64,000 bases of DNA from Chloroflexota bacterium (GTDB lineage Bacteria > Chloroflexota > UBA11872 > VXOZ01). The position numbers and the translations under genes are program-made. The stretch is taken from assembly GCA_958295775.1 (NCBI GenBank), contig CATQHC010000002.1, forward strand, positions 1,201,830 to 1,265,829, read 5' to 3'. Under the pieces are notes generated by a model. The model was given only the letters and a program-made list of their open reading frames with translations. It had not been told where the DNA came from and searched no databases. Of this stretch, positions 34,046-43,135 are shown one piece after another. Position 1 is the first letter of the stretch. Every line of letters begins with the position of its first letter.

Positions 34046-35095
34046 TTGAAGACCCCGCTCCGCATTGCCGCCGTCGGCTTGGAGCACGATGAAATCTACC
34101 GCGTGCTCGACCGGCTACGCCATCATGAAGAAGCCGACCTGAAGGCAATTGCCGAACGCAGCGGACGCCTGCGCATGGCTGCGGCAGGCCGCTATCGCGT
34201 ACCCGTCTTTCCGCGCCTGGCGCCGCTCTTGGATAAGACCGACGTAGACTCCGTCCTCGTTGCCACGGCCAACGGCGACAAGGCGGCCGCAGTCCAGGAA
34301 GCCTTGCACGCGGGCAAGCACGTCATCGCCCATGCCCCGCTCGCGATTACGTTGGAGCAACTTGCTGCCGTGGAAGAAGCACAGGAGGCCACCGACGCCG
34401 CGCTGGTCATGCTGCTGCCGCAGCGCTTCACGCCGGCCTACGTGCAACTGCGGGACGTGGTTGCACAGGGAGAGCTTGGCGCCATCAGCCAGGTGGTGAT
34501 CATAAACTCGCAGAAGGTCGCGGCAACCCCCCGCACCCAGGCGTTCTACGCCACCAAGACGCACGGCGGCGTGCTGACGACTCTGGCAGTCCACGACATC
34601 GACGTGTTGCGCTGGCTGGGTGGAGAAGTGACCGTCGCCTACGCCGCGACCCAGTGCCACGGTCTCACCGAGCAGCCGGACTTCGAAGACGCGGGCTTGG
34701 TGCGCTGCGCGCTCGCGGGCGGGGGCGAGGGCATAGTCGCGTGCAATTGGCTGGCGCCGGACGGCGGTGCGCCGTTTCACGAAATCACGGTGATCGGCAC
34801 CGAAGGCACAGCCTGGGTTCACGGCGGGAAGATGCACGCATTGCGCGGAGACGCCGCAGGACAATTGTCCGACGGCGCCGATAGTCAGGGCTACTTTGCC
34901 ACACACAGTGAAGCCGGAAATGCCTTCCCATCGGCCGCCGGTCAAGCCGACCACGATATTGACGCAGCAATGCTGAACGCCGCGCTTTCCGCGCTCGGCG
35001 CTGCCGACTTGCGCGCAGCGGCCACTACCGCTGCCCTCCGCACAACACGTGCGGCGGTGCAAGCTCAGCACATTGCCTGGCAGGACGTTGAATAA
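34046..35095 (+). CDS. Gfo/Idh/MocA-like protein with altered active-site motifs
   Basis: This 349-residue protein follows the Gfo/Idh/MocA plan: an N-terminal Rossmann domain and a C-terminal beta-sheet domain with HGGVLTTLAVHDIDVLRWL near residue 172. The glycine-rich nucleotide loop reads AVGLEHDEIY rather than GxGxxG. The catalytic EKP is replaced by HAP (VIAHAPLAIT, about 93). It may therefore not be a normal NAD(P)-dependent dehydrogenase. The start is TTG 34046. A PfkB kinase overlaps its end, suggesting a sugar-related pair. Confidence 0.8.
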   Translation: MKTPLRIAAVGLEHDEIYRVLDRLRHHEEADLKAIAERSGRLRMAAAGRYRVPVFPRLAPLLDKTDVDSVLVATANGDKAAAVQEALHAGKHVIAHAPLAITLEQLAAVEEAQEATDAALVMLLPQRFTPAYVQLRDVVAQGELGAISQVVIINSQKVAATPRTQAFYATKTHGGVLTTLAVHDIDVLRWLGGEVTVAYAATQCHGLTEQPDFEDAGLVRCALAGGGEGIVACNWLAPDGGAPFHEITVIGTEGTAWVHGGKMHALRGDAAGQLSDGADSQGYFATHSEAGNAFPSAAGQADHDIDAAMLNAALSALGAADLRAAATTAALRTTRAAVQAQHIAWQDVE

Positions 35096-35957
35096 CGTGC
35101 GCGCGTGCGCCTCTGCGACGCCGGATTTTCTCGCAATCGGCCATGCGGCGCGAGACCTGACCCCTGATGGCTGGCGCTGGGGCGGCACGGTCACCTACGC
35201 GGCGCTGCTTGCGCGGGCATGGGGAGTGTCTGCAGCGGTGCTCACTTCCTTGGCAGCAGCAGACGAGTCCCGCTACCAAGAATTTCTCGGCAGTGACGTC
35301 CTCTTGCACGCGCTCCGCTCACCGACCACCACGACGTTTGAGAACGTCTATACTGCTGCGGGCCGCCGGCAGCGTTTGCATGCCCAGGCAGCGCGGCTCG
35401 AACCGCGCCACGTACCGCAATCCTGGGGCAGCGCGCCAATTGTGCTAGTGGGCCCGCTGTTGAGCGAGGTCTCTACGCAATTCAGCGGTTTCTTTGCTCA
35501 AGACACTTTGGTTGGCATGGCCATCCAGGGGCGCTTGCGCAGTCACCGCCGGGGGAGCATCTATGCGCGCCGCTGGCGCCGTGCCCCGCAGGAGTTTGCG
35601 GCCTATGACGTGCTCTTTTTTTCAGAAGAAGACGTGCAGGGCAGCGCCGCGCTTGCCGAGAGCTACGCGGCCTTGGTTCCCTTGGCGGTGATGACACGGG
35701 GCGGTGCCGGCGCAACGCTCTTTGCGCACGGCCGCGTTACGCAACATCCTGCCTTTGCGTCCCGACCGGTTGACATGACGGGTGCCGGTGATGTCTTTGC
35801 CGCCGCGTTCTTGCTCCACTACGCGGAGAATCGCGATCCGGCAGCAGCCTGCCGCTACGCCAACGCCGCCGCGGCCTGCAGCATCGAGCACGCCGGCGCG
35901 AGCGGGATTCCGACCCGCGAGCAAGTAGATACACGGCTGCGCTCCACACAGAGATGA
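35088..35957 (+). CDS. PfkB-family carbohydrate kinase
   Basis: This ribokinase-fold protein carries the catalytic DMTGAGDVFAAAF near residue 225 and an N-terminal GGTVTYAALLARAWG substrate region. It is about 289 residues long if read from TTG 35088, or 286 from GTG 35097; the track start at 35049 lies in the previous gene. It would phosphorylate a sugar or nucleoside; the substrate is unknown. Overlap with the Gfo/Idh/MocA-like gene implies shared expression. Confidence 0.82.
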   Translation: MNNVRACASATPDFLAIGHAARDLTPDGWRWGGTVTYAALLARAWGVSAAVLTSLAAADESRYQEFLGSDVLLHALRSPTTTTFENVYTAAGRRQRLHAQAARLEPRHVPQSWGSAPIVLVGPLLSEVSTQFSGFFAQDTLVGMAIQGRLRSHRRGSIYARRWRRAPQEFAAYDVLFFSEEDVQGSAALAESYAALVPLAVMTRGGAGATLFAHGRVTQHPAFASRPVDMTGAGDVFAAAFLLHYAENRDPAAACRYANAAAACSIEHAGASGIPTREQVDTRLRSTQR

Positions 35958-36147
35958 GTGTTGCGCATGCGTAGTCGCCTACTGCCGATCGCTGCTGGGA
36001 CTCTCCGCGCGTTCGCCACCTTGATTTCCTGGAGATTGGCGCCAACCTGACTTAGCGCAAATGCTTAGCTCTAGAAAGCGGTGGACAAGCCCCCGCGCTA
36101 CTGCGTTTCTCTTCCTCTCTTCTCGAGGAGATATTTTAATGACCCCG

Positions 36148-36193
36148 TCGTTCCGGCGAAAAGACGGCCCCGTACCTGATACAGGGCCGGAAT
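36148..36193. repeat. REP-like hairpin
   Basis: ttccgg and ccggaa form the outer stem, with a gccc/gggc-type inner pairing around gtacctgatac. The reverse complement, ttccggccctgtatcaggta, looks like a dispersed intergenic element. Confidence 0.5.
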
Positions 36194-36294
36194 TCAGAGC
36201 GGGCGTGGGCGGCTAGGGATCGCTAGTCATGAAGCTGTTATTCACCCACCAGCCCGACATTCACCCAGCAGAAGGGAAAGGGGTTTCGCAAAGG

Positions 36295-36329
36295 TCTCCC
36301 CAGGGAGAGGGAGAGGGCCAGGGTGAGGG
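36295..36329. repeat. Purine-rich REP-like element
   Basis: tctccccagggagagggagag followed by ggccagggtgaggg is the kind of imperfect CTCTCCC/GGGAGAG element often dispersed in GC-rich genomes. Only one copy is seen here. Confidence 0.35.
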
Positions 36330-36487
36330 TGGATCCCTGTCCTGTATCCCTAACGAACATGGTGCGACCGGCGCACAACCGCAGCGCCACTCCTGCGCAG
36401 GTTGCAGACCTACGCTACCGAAAATGGCAGTAGAATAGATATGTATGGGTGGAGGCTCTCCTGGAAGACCATAGAAAGACTCACCAC

Positions 36488-38230
36488 TTGACCATCGACG
36501 TAGCCACTCTCACCGCGCTCCGCCGGGAAATCACCGAGAAAGTCATTGGCGGCCGCATCCAGCGCGTGCTGCATTCGGGCCAACTCGCCGTAGCCTTTGA
36601 GATCTATGCGCGCAGCGAGACGTGGTGGCTCATCATCAATGCCGCGCCGCAAGCGCCGCATCTCTACCTGACTCGCGAGCGGCCGGCGCGCGCTGACGAC
36701 AACGTGACCCCGCTGCTTCTCCTGCTGCGCAAGTACGTGCGCAACGGCCGCCTCATCGCGGTAGACCAGCCGCCGTGGGAGCGGGTCTTGCAATTTACCG
36801 TCCACGCCCGCGTGGATGACGACATCGCGGAAACCACGCTCGTCGCCGAGATCATGGGGCGCACGAGCAATCTCGTGCTGGTGAACGCCGATGGCGTCAT
36901 TCTCGATAGCATGAAGCGCGTGGACGCATCTATCAATCGCTATCGCCAGGTGCTGCCGAAGTTGCCGTACTTGCCGCCGCCGCCTCTTGAACGTCCCGAT
37001 CCTTTCACCGCGCAGGCGGCGCACTTGGAGGCCGCTGCTGAAGCCGCGCCTACGCAACCTGCCTGGCGCGTGTTGATGGGGCAGACTACCGGCTGCGGAC
37101 CCCTCCTCGCCCGTGAGGCTGTCTTTCGCGCCGCAGCCGCGGCTGAGGCTTCCGCGGCAGACGTAGGGTGGCACGACGTACTGGAGGCGGCGCGACAGGT
37201 GTTTACACAAGTTGAGCGCGGCGAACTCACGCCCAGTCTCGCGCCCGGCGCGGACGACGCCCTCACTGCCTATGCGCCCTACGCGCTCACCATGTTTCCC
37301 GGCTGCGAACAGGCGGACTCTATGAGCGCCGCCATCGAGCGCTTCTACCGCGAACAGGGCAGAGCGCCGCAGCGCCGGACGCGCGACCTGGGACAGAAGC
37401 CGCTGCTCCAAGCGCTGCAGGAGCGTATGGACCAACTTCAACAACGCCGCCGCGCCCTGAAGCGCCAAGAGCGTGACGCCGTCGACGCGGAGGAATGGCG
37501 GCGCAAAGGCGATTTGGTCCTGGCCTATGGGTACGGTGTCGCGCCGGGAAGCAAAGAAATCGAGGTGGACGGCGAAAAGATTCGTATAGACCCGGAAACC
37601 TCGGTTCCCGAAAATGCCGATACATACTTTACCGCGTACAAGCGCAAGAAGCGGGCGCAAGAAGAAGTGCCGGGACTGCTGCGCAAGGTTGAGAACGAGT
37701 ACGCCTATTGCGAACAAGCGGAGGCCTTGCTGGAAGCGGCGGAGTCCCCAGCCGACGTGCGCGCGCTGCGCGATGAATTGCGGGAGCAGGGCATTGTCGG
37801 CGGCGGTCGGCCCCGTAGGGACAAGGGACGCAGGGGCAGGCGGGGTAAAGATGTAGAAGTAGGAGCGCGCCCGGTCTCAATCTGGCTCGACGAAATTCAG
37901 GTGCTCGTGGGCCGCAGCGGCGCGCAAAACGACGCTGCACTACGCCTCGCGGACGCGGATGACGTCTGGCTGCACGCGCGCAACGTGCCCGGCGCGCACA
38001 CCGTGCTGCGCTCCGGCGGCCGTGACGTGCCCGAGGCAATTATCCATCAAGCAGCGCAGATTGCCGCCTACTACAGCAAACTGCGTGAAGCCACGAGTGC
38101 CGAAGTCGACGTCACCAAGCGTCGCTACGTGCGCCGCATCCCCGGCGGGCACCCCGGCCTCGTCACCTACCGCAACGAGTACACGGTCCGGGTCAAGCCT
38201 GAGCCATTGCCTCAACCGGAGCAGCAATAG
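36488..38230 (+). CDS. rqcH: RqcH/NFACT ribosome quality-control protein
   Basis: RqcH binds stalled 50S subunits and adds C-terminal alanine tails. NFACT-N (about 1-200) includes EIMGRTSNLVLVNADG, then a helix-hairpin-helix, a long coiled coil (about 310-440) and NFACT-R with VWLHARNVPGAH near residue 506. The ORF track starts at GTG 36449, but TTG 36488 (LTIDVATL) fits the family N-terminus and gives 580 residues. With this start the functional Asp-Arg pair of Bacillus RqcH (97-98) falls on Glu-Arg (98-99), a conservative change. Confidence 0.9.
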   Translation: MTIDVATLTALRREITEKVIGGRIQRVLHSGQLAVAFEIYARSETWWLIINAAPQAPHLYLTRERPARADDNVTPLLLLLRKYVRNGRLIAVDQPPWERVLQFTVHARVDDDIAETTLVAEIMGRTSNLVLVNADGVILDSMKRVDASINRYRQVLPKLPYLPPPPLERPDPFTAQAAHLEAAAEAAPTQPAWRVLMGQTTGCGPLLAREAVFRAAAAAEASAADVGWHDVLEAARQVFTQVERGELTPSLAPGADDALTAYAPYALTMFPGCEQADSMSAAIERFYREQGRAPQRRTRDLGQKPLLQALQERMDQLQQRRRALKRQERDAVDAEEWRRKGDLVLAYGYGVAPGSKEIEVDGEKIRIDPETSVPENADTYFTAYKRKKRAQEEVPGLLRKVENEYAYCEQAEALLEAAESPADVRALRDELREQGIVGGGRPRRDKGRRGRRGKDVEVGARPVSIWLDEIQVLVGRSGAQNDAALRLADADDVWLHARNVPGAHTVLRSGGRDVPEAIIHQAAQIAAYYSKLREATSAEVDVTKRRYVRRIPGGHPGLVTYRNEYTVRVKPEPLPQPEQQ

Positions 38231-38355
38231 GTCTTCCATTGGCCCTGAACCTGCCTGTCTTGAGCAAGTCGTAGTGCGGTCGCCTGCAAGCAATTGTGCT
38301 GCGACAGGCTCTGCACGCACGGTGCCGCGTTTGTTCTCTTTGGTTGGCTTGGTTC

Positions 38356-38404
38356 CGCTCGCCCTGAGCTTGACTGTCCTGAGCCTGCCGAAGGGTCGAA
38401 GGGT
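38356..38404. repeat. REP element, CGCCCTGAGCTTG type
   Basis: cgctcgccctgagcttgactgtcctgagcctgccgaagggtcgaaggg is an imperfect form of the widespread CGCCCTGAGC...CGAAGGGCG repeat, duplicated internally. A decayed copy (ggccctgaac...ttgagcaagtcg) lies near 38241. The rest of the 38231-38499 gap shows no gene. Confidence 0.65.
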
Positions 38405-38499
38405 GATTGAGGGCATGAGTGAATTTCGCAAACTCTCTCCCTCTTGATCACACTTCGAGTGGCTTGGCACAAACGGGAAGGGGCTTCCCTGCTCTGTCG

Positions 38500-40779
38500 C
38501 TAGCTATCCCCGGGCGTCCAATTCAGGTGCCGGTCTAGGAACGGGAACGTGCCGGTACCTTCGATCATGTGGCCGCCGTCGAAGTAGTAGATTTCGGCGC
38601 GGTCGGGAATTTTCAGGTCCGCGTAACGGCGTTGCACCCGCGCGTATTCGTAGGCGCACCACTCGTCCGAGGCCACAGCGTCGCGGTGGCCGCGCTCGAC
38701 CATGAAGGCGCGCGGCGCCATCAGGTAGGCCATCTCGGCGTAGTTGAAAGTCTGCCCCAGGTTGAATTCCTGCATTTCCCACTCGTGATTGAACATGTAG
38801 CCTGAGAAATAGTCGGTGCTCGCGCATTTTCGCGCCCATTCGTTGAAGTCGCCTGCGCAAATCGAGAGTGCGTATTGGGTCAAGACAGTCGGGATGCGCA
38901 TGGCCGCCTTGCCACCGTACGAGAGGCCGTAAAAGCCAATGCGGTCGGGGTCTACAAACGGCAGCGTGGCAAACCAGCGGAGCATCTGCTCGTGCTGCGC
39001 GATGGCAAACGTGAAGAGCGTCCAGCCCAACGGATTGGCCTTGCGCTGGAGGGTGCGAAACTCGTGGAAGCCAATGTAGGGATTCTGCGGCGCGTATGTC
39101 ACGTAGCCGCGCTCGGCCAGCCGGGCGGCAAACGCATTGTACGGGCCTTCCCCTTCCGCAATCACATCCTCCGGCCGACCTTCGAGTCCGTGCTGGCAGA
39201 CCACTACCGGCCGCTGCTCACCGGGCGCAATGTCCCTGGGCACCAGCAAAATGCCGTGGGCAAAGATATCGGGAAGCACGTCTAGGGTCACTTCATAGCC
39301 CGTCCAGGCCTCGCTCTCGCCGTAAGGACGGCTCTTCGCGTTGAAGGGCAGGCTGGGATCGGGACAGCGGCCGATCAGGCCTTCCCAAAAGCGTTTTCTA
39401 TAAACGGCAGCGGACTCTTCCCAGGTCTCTAGGGAGGATGTATCCGCCTCCGACCAGAAGGCTTCACGTGTGCGCCACGCCACCTCCAACTGTTGCTGGA
39501 CATGTCCCACAATCTGGTCGAACTGTCGCTGCATGCGTGCAGCGGGGTCGAAACCGGTGCGGGCGTCGCGCAAAGCGGCAGCCGCCGGCGCCGCGCGCGG
39601 CTGCACTCCCAGGCCTTCGACCAGTGCGGTCAGAGCTTCATCCGAGCCGGGGCCTACGTCCGCAGCGGCGGGCTTCACGAGTACAAGCCGGTCAGCGGCG
39701 TTGTGCGCCGTGTAAGCCGGCTGCGCCCGGCCAACTTCGGCCTCAACTTCGGCCGGGGGCGCGGGTTCGATCTTGCCCGGGGCGGTCGTCTGTCCGCGCG
39801 CGTGTTCTTGCTGTCGTATCGGCGGCGCGCCGGGCACTGTGGGCGCGGGTGCTGCCTCTATAATCAACGGACGGGGAGCAATCAATGCAGCCAATTCGGC
39901 ATCGCTGAAACCGCGTAAGACCCGCCAGACATTGCGATAGAGCGGCTCCTGCCACAGTTGACGCCGGTTGCGAAAGTATCCGCTTACACCGACGCCGGCT
40001 ATGCGCTCGTCGAGTGCACCGCTGTAGAGCGCCAAAAGGCCGCCCTCGCCGTAACCAAACACGCCTACAGGCACGTCTGCCGGACCCGCCTGGGCAGCGA
40101 AGAAGTCTACCAGCGCCAAGACCTTTTGCACTTCGTAGCCAATTATGTGCCGTCCCATCTCGTAGGCCATGCGATAGATGAACTCGCGATGGGGTTGGTC
40201 GGTCATGCGGATTGCCGGATTCCCTGAAAAAGTGTGCGCACGGTCGATGAGCACTGGCACCGCCACTTGGCAGCCTCGTTCCACCAAGCGCCGCGCAAAC
40301 TGCTGCTCAGGTTCTAGGCCGGGCGCGATACCGGCTAACATCTCCGGCGAGCAGTCAGCATCCGGCAGCGCAATCACGTGCGCACTCGGAGTCTGCTTGG
40401 GCCGCAGGAGCAGGCCCTCGCCTGTGACGCCGTCCAGCACCGGCCAACGAATCGCGTGAACGTCATAGGCTTGGGAGGCGGCAACGCGGAAAGGGTCGAG
40501 CGTGGAACTTACGAATTCCAGCGCCGGCACCGGTTTGCGTTCGTCCACGACACCGATGTTATGGGCAAATTCCTTTCGCTTCGCGGCAGCTTGAGCCTGG
40601 GCGGATGCCAAGTCTGCAGCCGTTGACCGCAGGGCGTTCGCTGCGGCCTCATCGGCAGCGTCGATTTCAAAGTCCAGATAGCGATGGATGCCCGCAATCA
40701 TCTGTGCGGCAACGTCGCCTTCAAGCGAAAGCGCCGCTGTTCCAGACAAGCGGGGAGCGTCGTGATCGAGTTTTCCCAT
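38500..40779 (-). CDS. Double alpha/beta-hydrolase (pseudo-domain plus active domain)
   Basis: This 759-residue protein appears to contain two alpha/beta-hydrolase domains. In the first (about 90-310) the nucleophile elbow reads VFGYGEGG, so the Ser is replaced by Gly. In the second (about 440-755) it is intact as FYGLSYGG near 647, with HGLEGRPED near 548 and a C-terminal DGGHMIEG His. Family resemblance is to acetyl xylan esterase/dienelactone-hydrolase-type enzymes. A Pro/Ala linker (about 310-400) joins the domains. No signal peptide is visible. The substrate is unknown. Confidence 0.72.
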   Translation of the reverse strand: MGKLDHDAPRLSGTAALSLEGDVAAQMIAGIHRYLDFEIDAADEAAANALRSTAADLASAQAQAAAKRKEFAHNIGVVDERKPVPALEFVSSTLDPFRVAASQAYDVHAIRWPVLDGVTGEGLLLRPKQTPSAHVIALPDADCSPEMLAGIAPGLEPEQQFARRLVERGCQVAVPVLIDRAHTFSGNPAIRMTDQPHREFIYRMAYEMGRHIIGYEVQKVLALVDFFAAQAGPADVPVGVFGYGEGGLLALYSGALDERIAGVGVSGYFRNRRQLWQEPLYRNVWRVLRGFSDAELAALIAPRPLIIEAAPAPTVPGAPPIRQQEHARGQTTAPGKIEPAPPAEVEAEVGRAQPAYTAHNAADRLVLVKPAAADVGPGSDEALTALVEGLGVQPRAAPAAAALRDARTGFDPAARMQRQFDQIVGHVQQQLEVAWRTREAFWSEADTSSLETWEESAAVYRKRFWEGLIGRCPDPSLPFNAKSRPYGESEAWTGYEVTLDVLPDIFAHGILLVPRDIAPGEQRPVVVCQHGLEGRPEDVIAEGEGPYNAFAARLAERGYVTYAPQNPYIGFHEFRTLQRKANPLGWTLFTFAIAQHEQMLRWFATLPFVDPDRIGFYGLSYGGKAAMRIPTVLTQYALSICAGDFNEWARKCASTDYFSGYMFNHEWEMQEFNLGQTFNYAEMAYLMAPRAFMVERGHRDAVASDEWCAYEYARVQRRYADLKIPDRAEIYYFDGGHMIEGTGTFPFLDRHLNWTPGDS

Positions 40780-41026
40780 AGTGGTGGTCTTCCTTTACTA
40801 CTCGCGCACACTCAAGGGCACATTACCTTGCGGCAAGACTCTGCGCAAGCAGGCGCACGCTACAATTTCATTCGCATCGGGATCATGTAGAAGGAAATCC
40901 CATGGGATTATGCAACTCAGTAGCCCACGTGACCTGAAAAGGACGATGCCAATGAACGTGGCTTATTGCGACGCCGCCGGCAGCGAGCCAGAGAAATCGG
41001 TAAACCCGGCCTTTCGGCGCCCTCGT

Positions 41027-41776
41027 TTACTCGGTGCTGTGTGGTGTTGCACGGCGGGCGACAGAACGATGGGCAAGGCGAATCCGCAGCAGGTCTCTGA
41101 CGGTAGGGAGCACCACGCCCGCCAAGTTTACGCGAGAGTTCGGCTCGTCTGTCCAATCCACCGGAATCTCGGCGATCTTGTAGCCCATCCGTGATGCCAG
41201 ATAGAGGATTTCCACGTCGAACGTCCAGCCGCGTATCGTCTGACGACGGAAGAGCGGCTCGACCACGGCTCTGCGAAAGAGCTTGAACCCACACGTCACA
41301 TCTGCAATCCCGGGTACAGCCCAAACTCGCGCAAAGAAGCTAAAGGCCTTTCCCATGGTCTCGCGCACGATTGGTTGGTGCTGCTGGATTTCGGAGCCCG
41401 CTACGTCGCGCGAACCAATCGCAATATCCGCCCCGGCACGGAGCGCTTGGGATAACTCTTCGATTTCAGCGATGTCGGTAGAGCCATCCGCATCCATAAA
41501 GAGGACATGCTCACCGCTAGCCGCGAGCATCCCGGTCCGCACGGCCCAGCCCTTACCCGCATTTTCGTCATGGCTTAGGAGGCGAATGCTCTTGGATTGC
41601 TCTTGCCAAGCCTCGATCAGATTGGCCGTGCTATCAGTTGAACCGTCGTCGACAACCAGCACTTCCACCTGGTTGTGCTGACGTTCCGCGAAATAGGCAA
41701 GGGTTCGCTCTAGGGTAGGTCCAATGCGCCCTGCTTCGTTATAGGCGGGAATGACGACTGAATAGCTTGTTTCCAC
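41027..41776 (-). CDS. Family 2 glycosyltransferase (copy B)
   Basis: This 249-residue GT2 enzyme resembles dolichyl-phosphate-glucose/mannose synthases. It has VVIPAYNEAGRIG at the N-terminus, VVDDGSTD near 40, MDADGSTD (the DxD metal site) near 93, and the GSRD...QHQPIVRE region near 123. No C-terminal membrane helices are present. It would transfer a sugar to a lipid carrier, perhaps for surface glycans. It is a tandem paralogue of the gene at 41989-42762. Start GTG 41776. Confidence 0.88.
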   Translation of the reverse strand: METSYSVVIPAYNEAGRIGPTLERTLAYFAERQHNQVEVLVVDDGSTDSTANLIEAWQEQSKSIRLLSHDENAGKGWAVRTGMLAASGEHVLFMDADGSTDIAEIEELSQALRAGADIAIGSRDVAGSEIQQHQPIVRETMGKAFSFFARVWAVPGIADVTCGFKLFRRAVVEPLFRRQTIRGWTFDVEILYLASRMGYKIAEIPVDWTDEPNSRVNLAGVVLPTVRDLLRIRLAHRSVARRATPHSTE

Positions 41777-41988
41777 TTTGGCCCCGTCTTGAAAACCTGA
41801 GTTCCTTAATGTCTTGACAACGCATTTTACCGGTTCAGTCGGAGGAATGTGTCCCGTTTCGTTAATTACCGTAGCGGCGCGTGCCTACGGAAGCTACAGC
41901 AGCATTCATCAGAGTTGCCCTATTCGTGACATCAAAGGCATTGCTGCATGCAGGTACTTTTTTTGTTATCAGAATTGGCAGTATGCAG

Positions 41989-42762
41989 TTACAGCTTCTT
42001 CGAATCGCTTCGGTAATCGGATGAATAGGACGCTGAGCCATGCGCCAAAGAGCGATGGACTAAGCGAAGCCTTGCCACTTCCCACACGGTCTGAAGCGCG
42101 TCACGCAGCGGCCTCACCTTTGATCCGGGGAAGTCTGCCCACTGCACAGGGACTTCCGCTATCTTGAATTGCAGCTTCTGCGCGAGGAACAAGATCTCCA
42201 CATCGAACGCCCAACCGCGCACGGTCTGCCGGTTGAAGAGCGGTGCGACAACGGACTTGCGAAAGAGCTTGAATCCGCATTGCGTGTCGCCGATTCCGGG
42301 CACGGCGAGGAACTGTACCACGCGGTTGAAGAGCTTCCCTACCGCCTCTCGTGCCATGGGTTGGTGCTTTTGAATGTCGGAGCCGACAATGTCGCGTGAC
42401 CCAATGGCAATGTCTGCGCCATCGTCCAAGGCCGCAACGAGCTTCTCAATCTCGGCAATGTCTGTTGAACCATCGGCGTCCATGAAGAGCACGTACTCCC
42501 CAGCGGCAGCAAGCATGCCGGTGCGCACCGCCCAGCCCTTGCCCATATTCTTGTCATGCTTCAGGAGGCGAACGTATTGGGATCGCTCCTGCCAAGTCTC
42601 GATTAAACCAACCGTATCGTCAGTTGAGCCATCGTCAACGACCAGCAATTCCACCGGGAATTCTTGGCGGTCGGCAAAGTAGCCGAGGGTCCTTGCGAGA
42701 GTGGCGCCCAGCCGCGTCTCTTCGTTGTACGCAGGAATGACAATTGAGTTGGTGATTTCCAA
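41989..42762 (-). CDS. Family 2 glycosyltransferase (copy A)
   Basis: This 257-residue GT2 enzyme is closely similar to its neighbour: IVIPAYNEETRLG, VVDDGSTDDT, MDADGSTDIAEIE and GSRDIVGSDIQKHQPMARE. All nucleotide-sugar and metal motifs are intact. The start is TTG 42762, preceded by GGTGGGGA. It lies upstream of copy B with about 210 bases between, consistent with an older tandem duplication. Confidence 0.88.
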   Translation of the reverse strand: MEITNSIVIPAYNEETRLGATLARTLGYFADRQEFPVELLVVDDGSTDDTVGLIETWQERSQYVRLLKHDKNMGKGWAVRTGMLAAAGEYVLFMDADGSTDIAEIEKLVAALDDGADIAIGSRDIVGSDIQKHQPMAREAVGKLFNRVVQFLAVPGIGDTQCGFKLFRKSVVAPLFNRQTVRGWAFDVEILFLAQKLQFKIAEVPVQWADFPGSKVRPLRDALQTVWEVARLRLVHRSLAHGSASYSSDYRSDSKKL

Positions 42763-42835
42763 ACTATCCCCACCTGGGAAACTGAGGTCCGAGACGTCGT
42801 TCGGCCAAGCTGACTAGATCACGTAAAGTCGTCAT

Positions 42836-43135
42836 TCAAGCGTCAGCAGAATCTGAATCCGCTTCCGCCGGCTTACCTAGACTGAAGCCGCCTTCTTCGG
42901 CGTAGCTCAATTCCACGCCGTTGAGAGTGCGCAGGCTCAGTTTATCTACGAGCACCTTCAAACCGTGCTGTTCACTTACTTCGTCGTTCTTGCCCGGCTG
43001 CTCCTCGCTGGACATCCCAAACTGCATGCCGTCTGCTCCGGGGCGTACAAAGACCCGGAGATACATTTCGCCCTCGCCTTCAGCATCCATCTGTGCCTTG
43101 ATGAGACGTGCCGCTGCTGCCGCAATCGTGAACAT
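42836..43135 (-). CDS. Cysteine-less IscA/ErpA-like protein
   Basis: The 99-residue protein follows the HesB/IscA A-type carrier fold: AAARLIKAQ, then YLRVFVRPGADGMQFGM where carriers have GGCSG, then DKLSLRTLNGVELSY and a shortened GGFSLGKP end where carriers have CGCGxSF. All three cluster-binding cysteines are missing and there is no Cys in the protein, so it cannot act as a normal Fe-S carrier. It has a good AGGAG box before ATG and looks expressed. Confidence 0.8.
   Translation of the reverse strand: MFTIAAAAARLIKAQMDAEGEGEMYLRVFVRPGADGMQFGMSSEEQPGKNDEVSEQHGLKVLVDKLSLRTLNGVELSYAEEGGFSLGKPAEADSDSADA

Larger units (their letters stand above)
35958..36487. other. Repeat-rich intergenic region
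   Basis: No gene is apparent. The stretch holds two REP-type elements (36148-36193 and 36295-36329, listed separately). The RqcH start lies at its right end. Confidence 0.55.
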
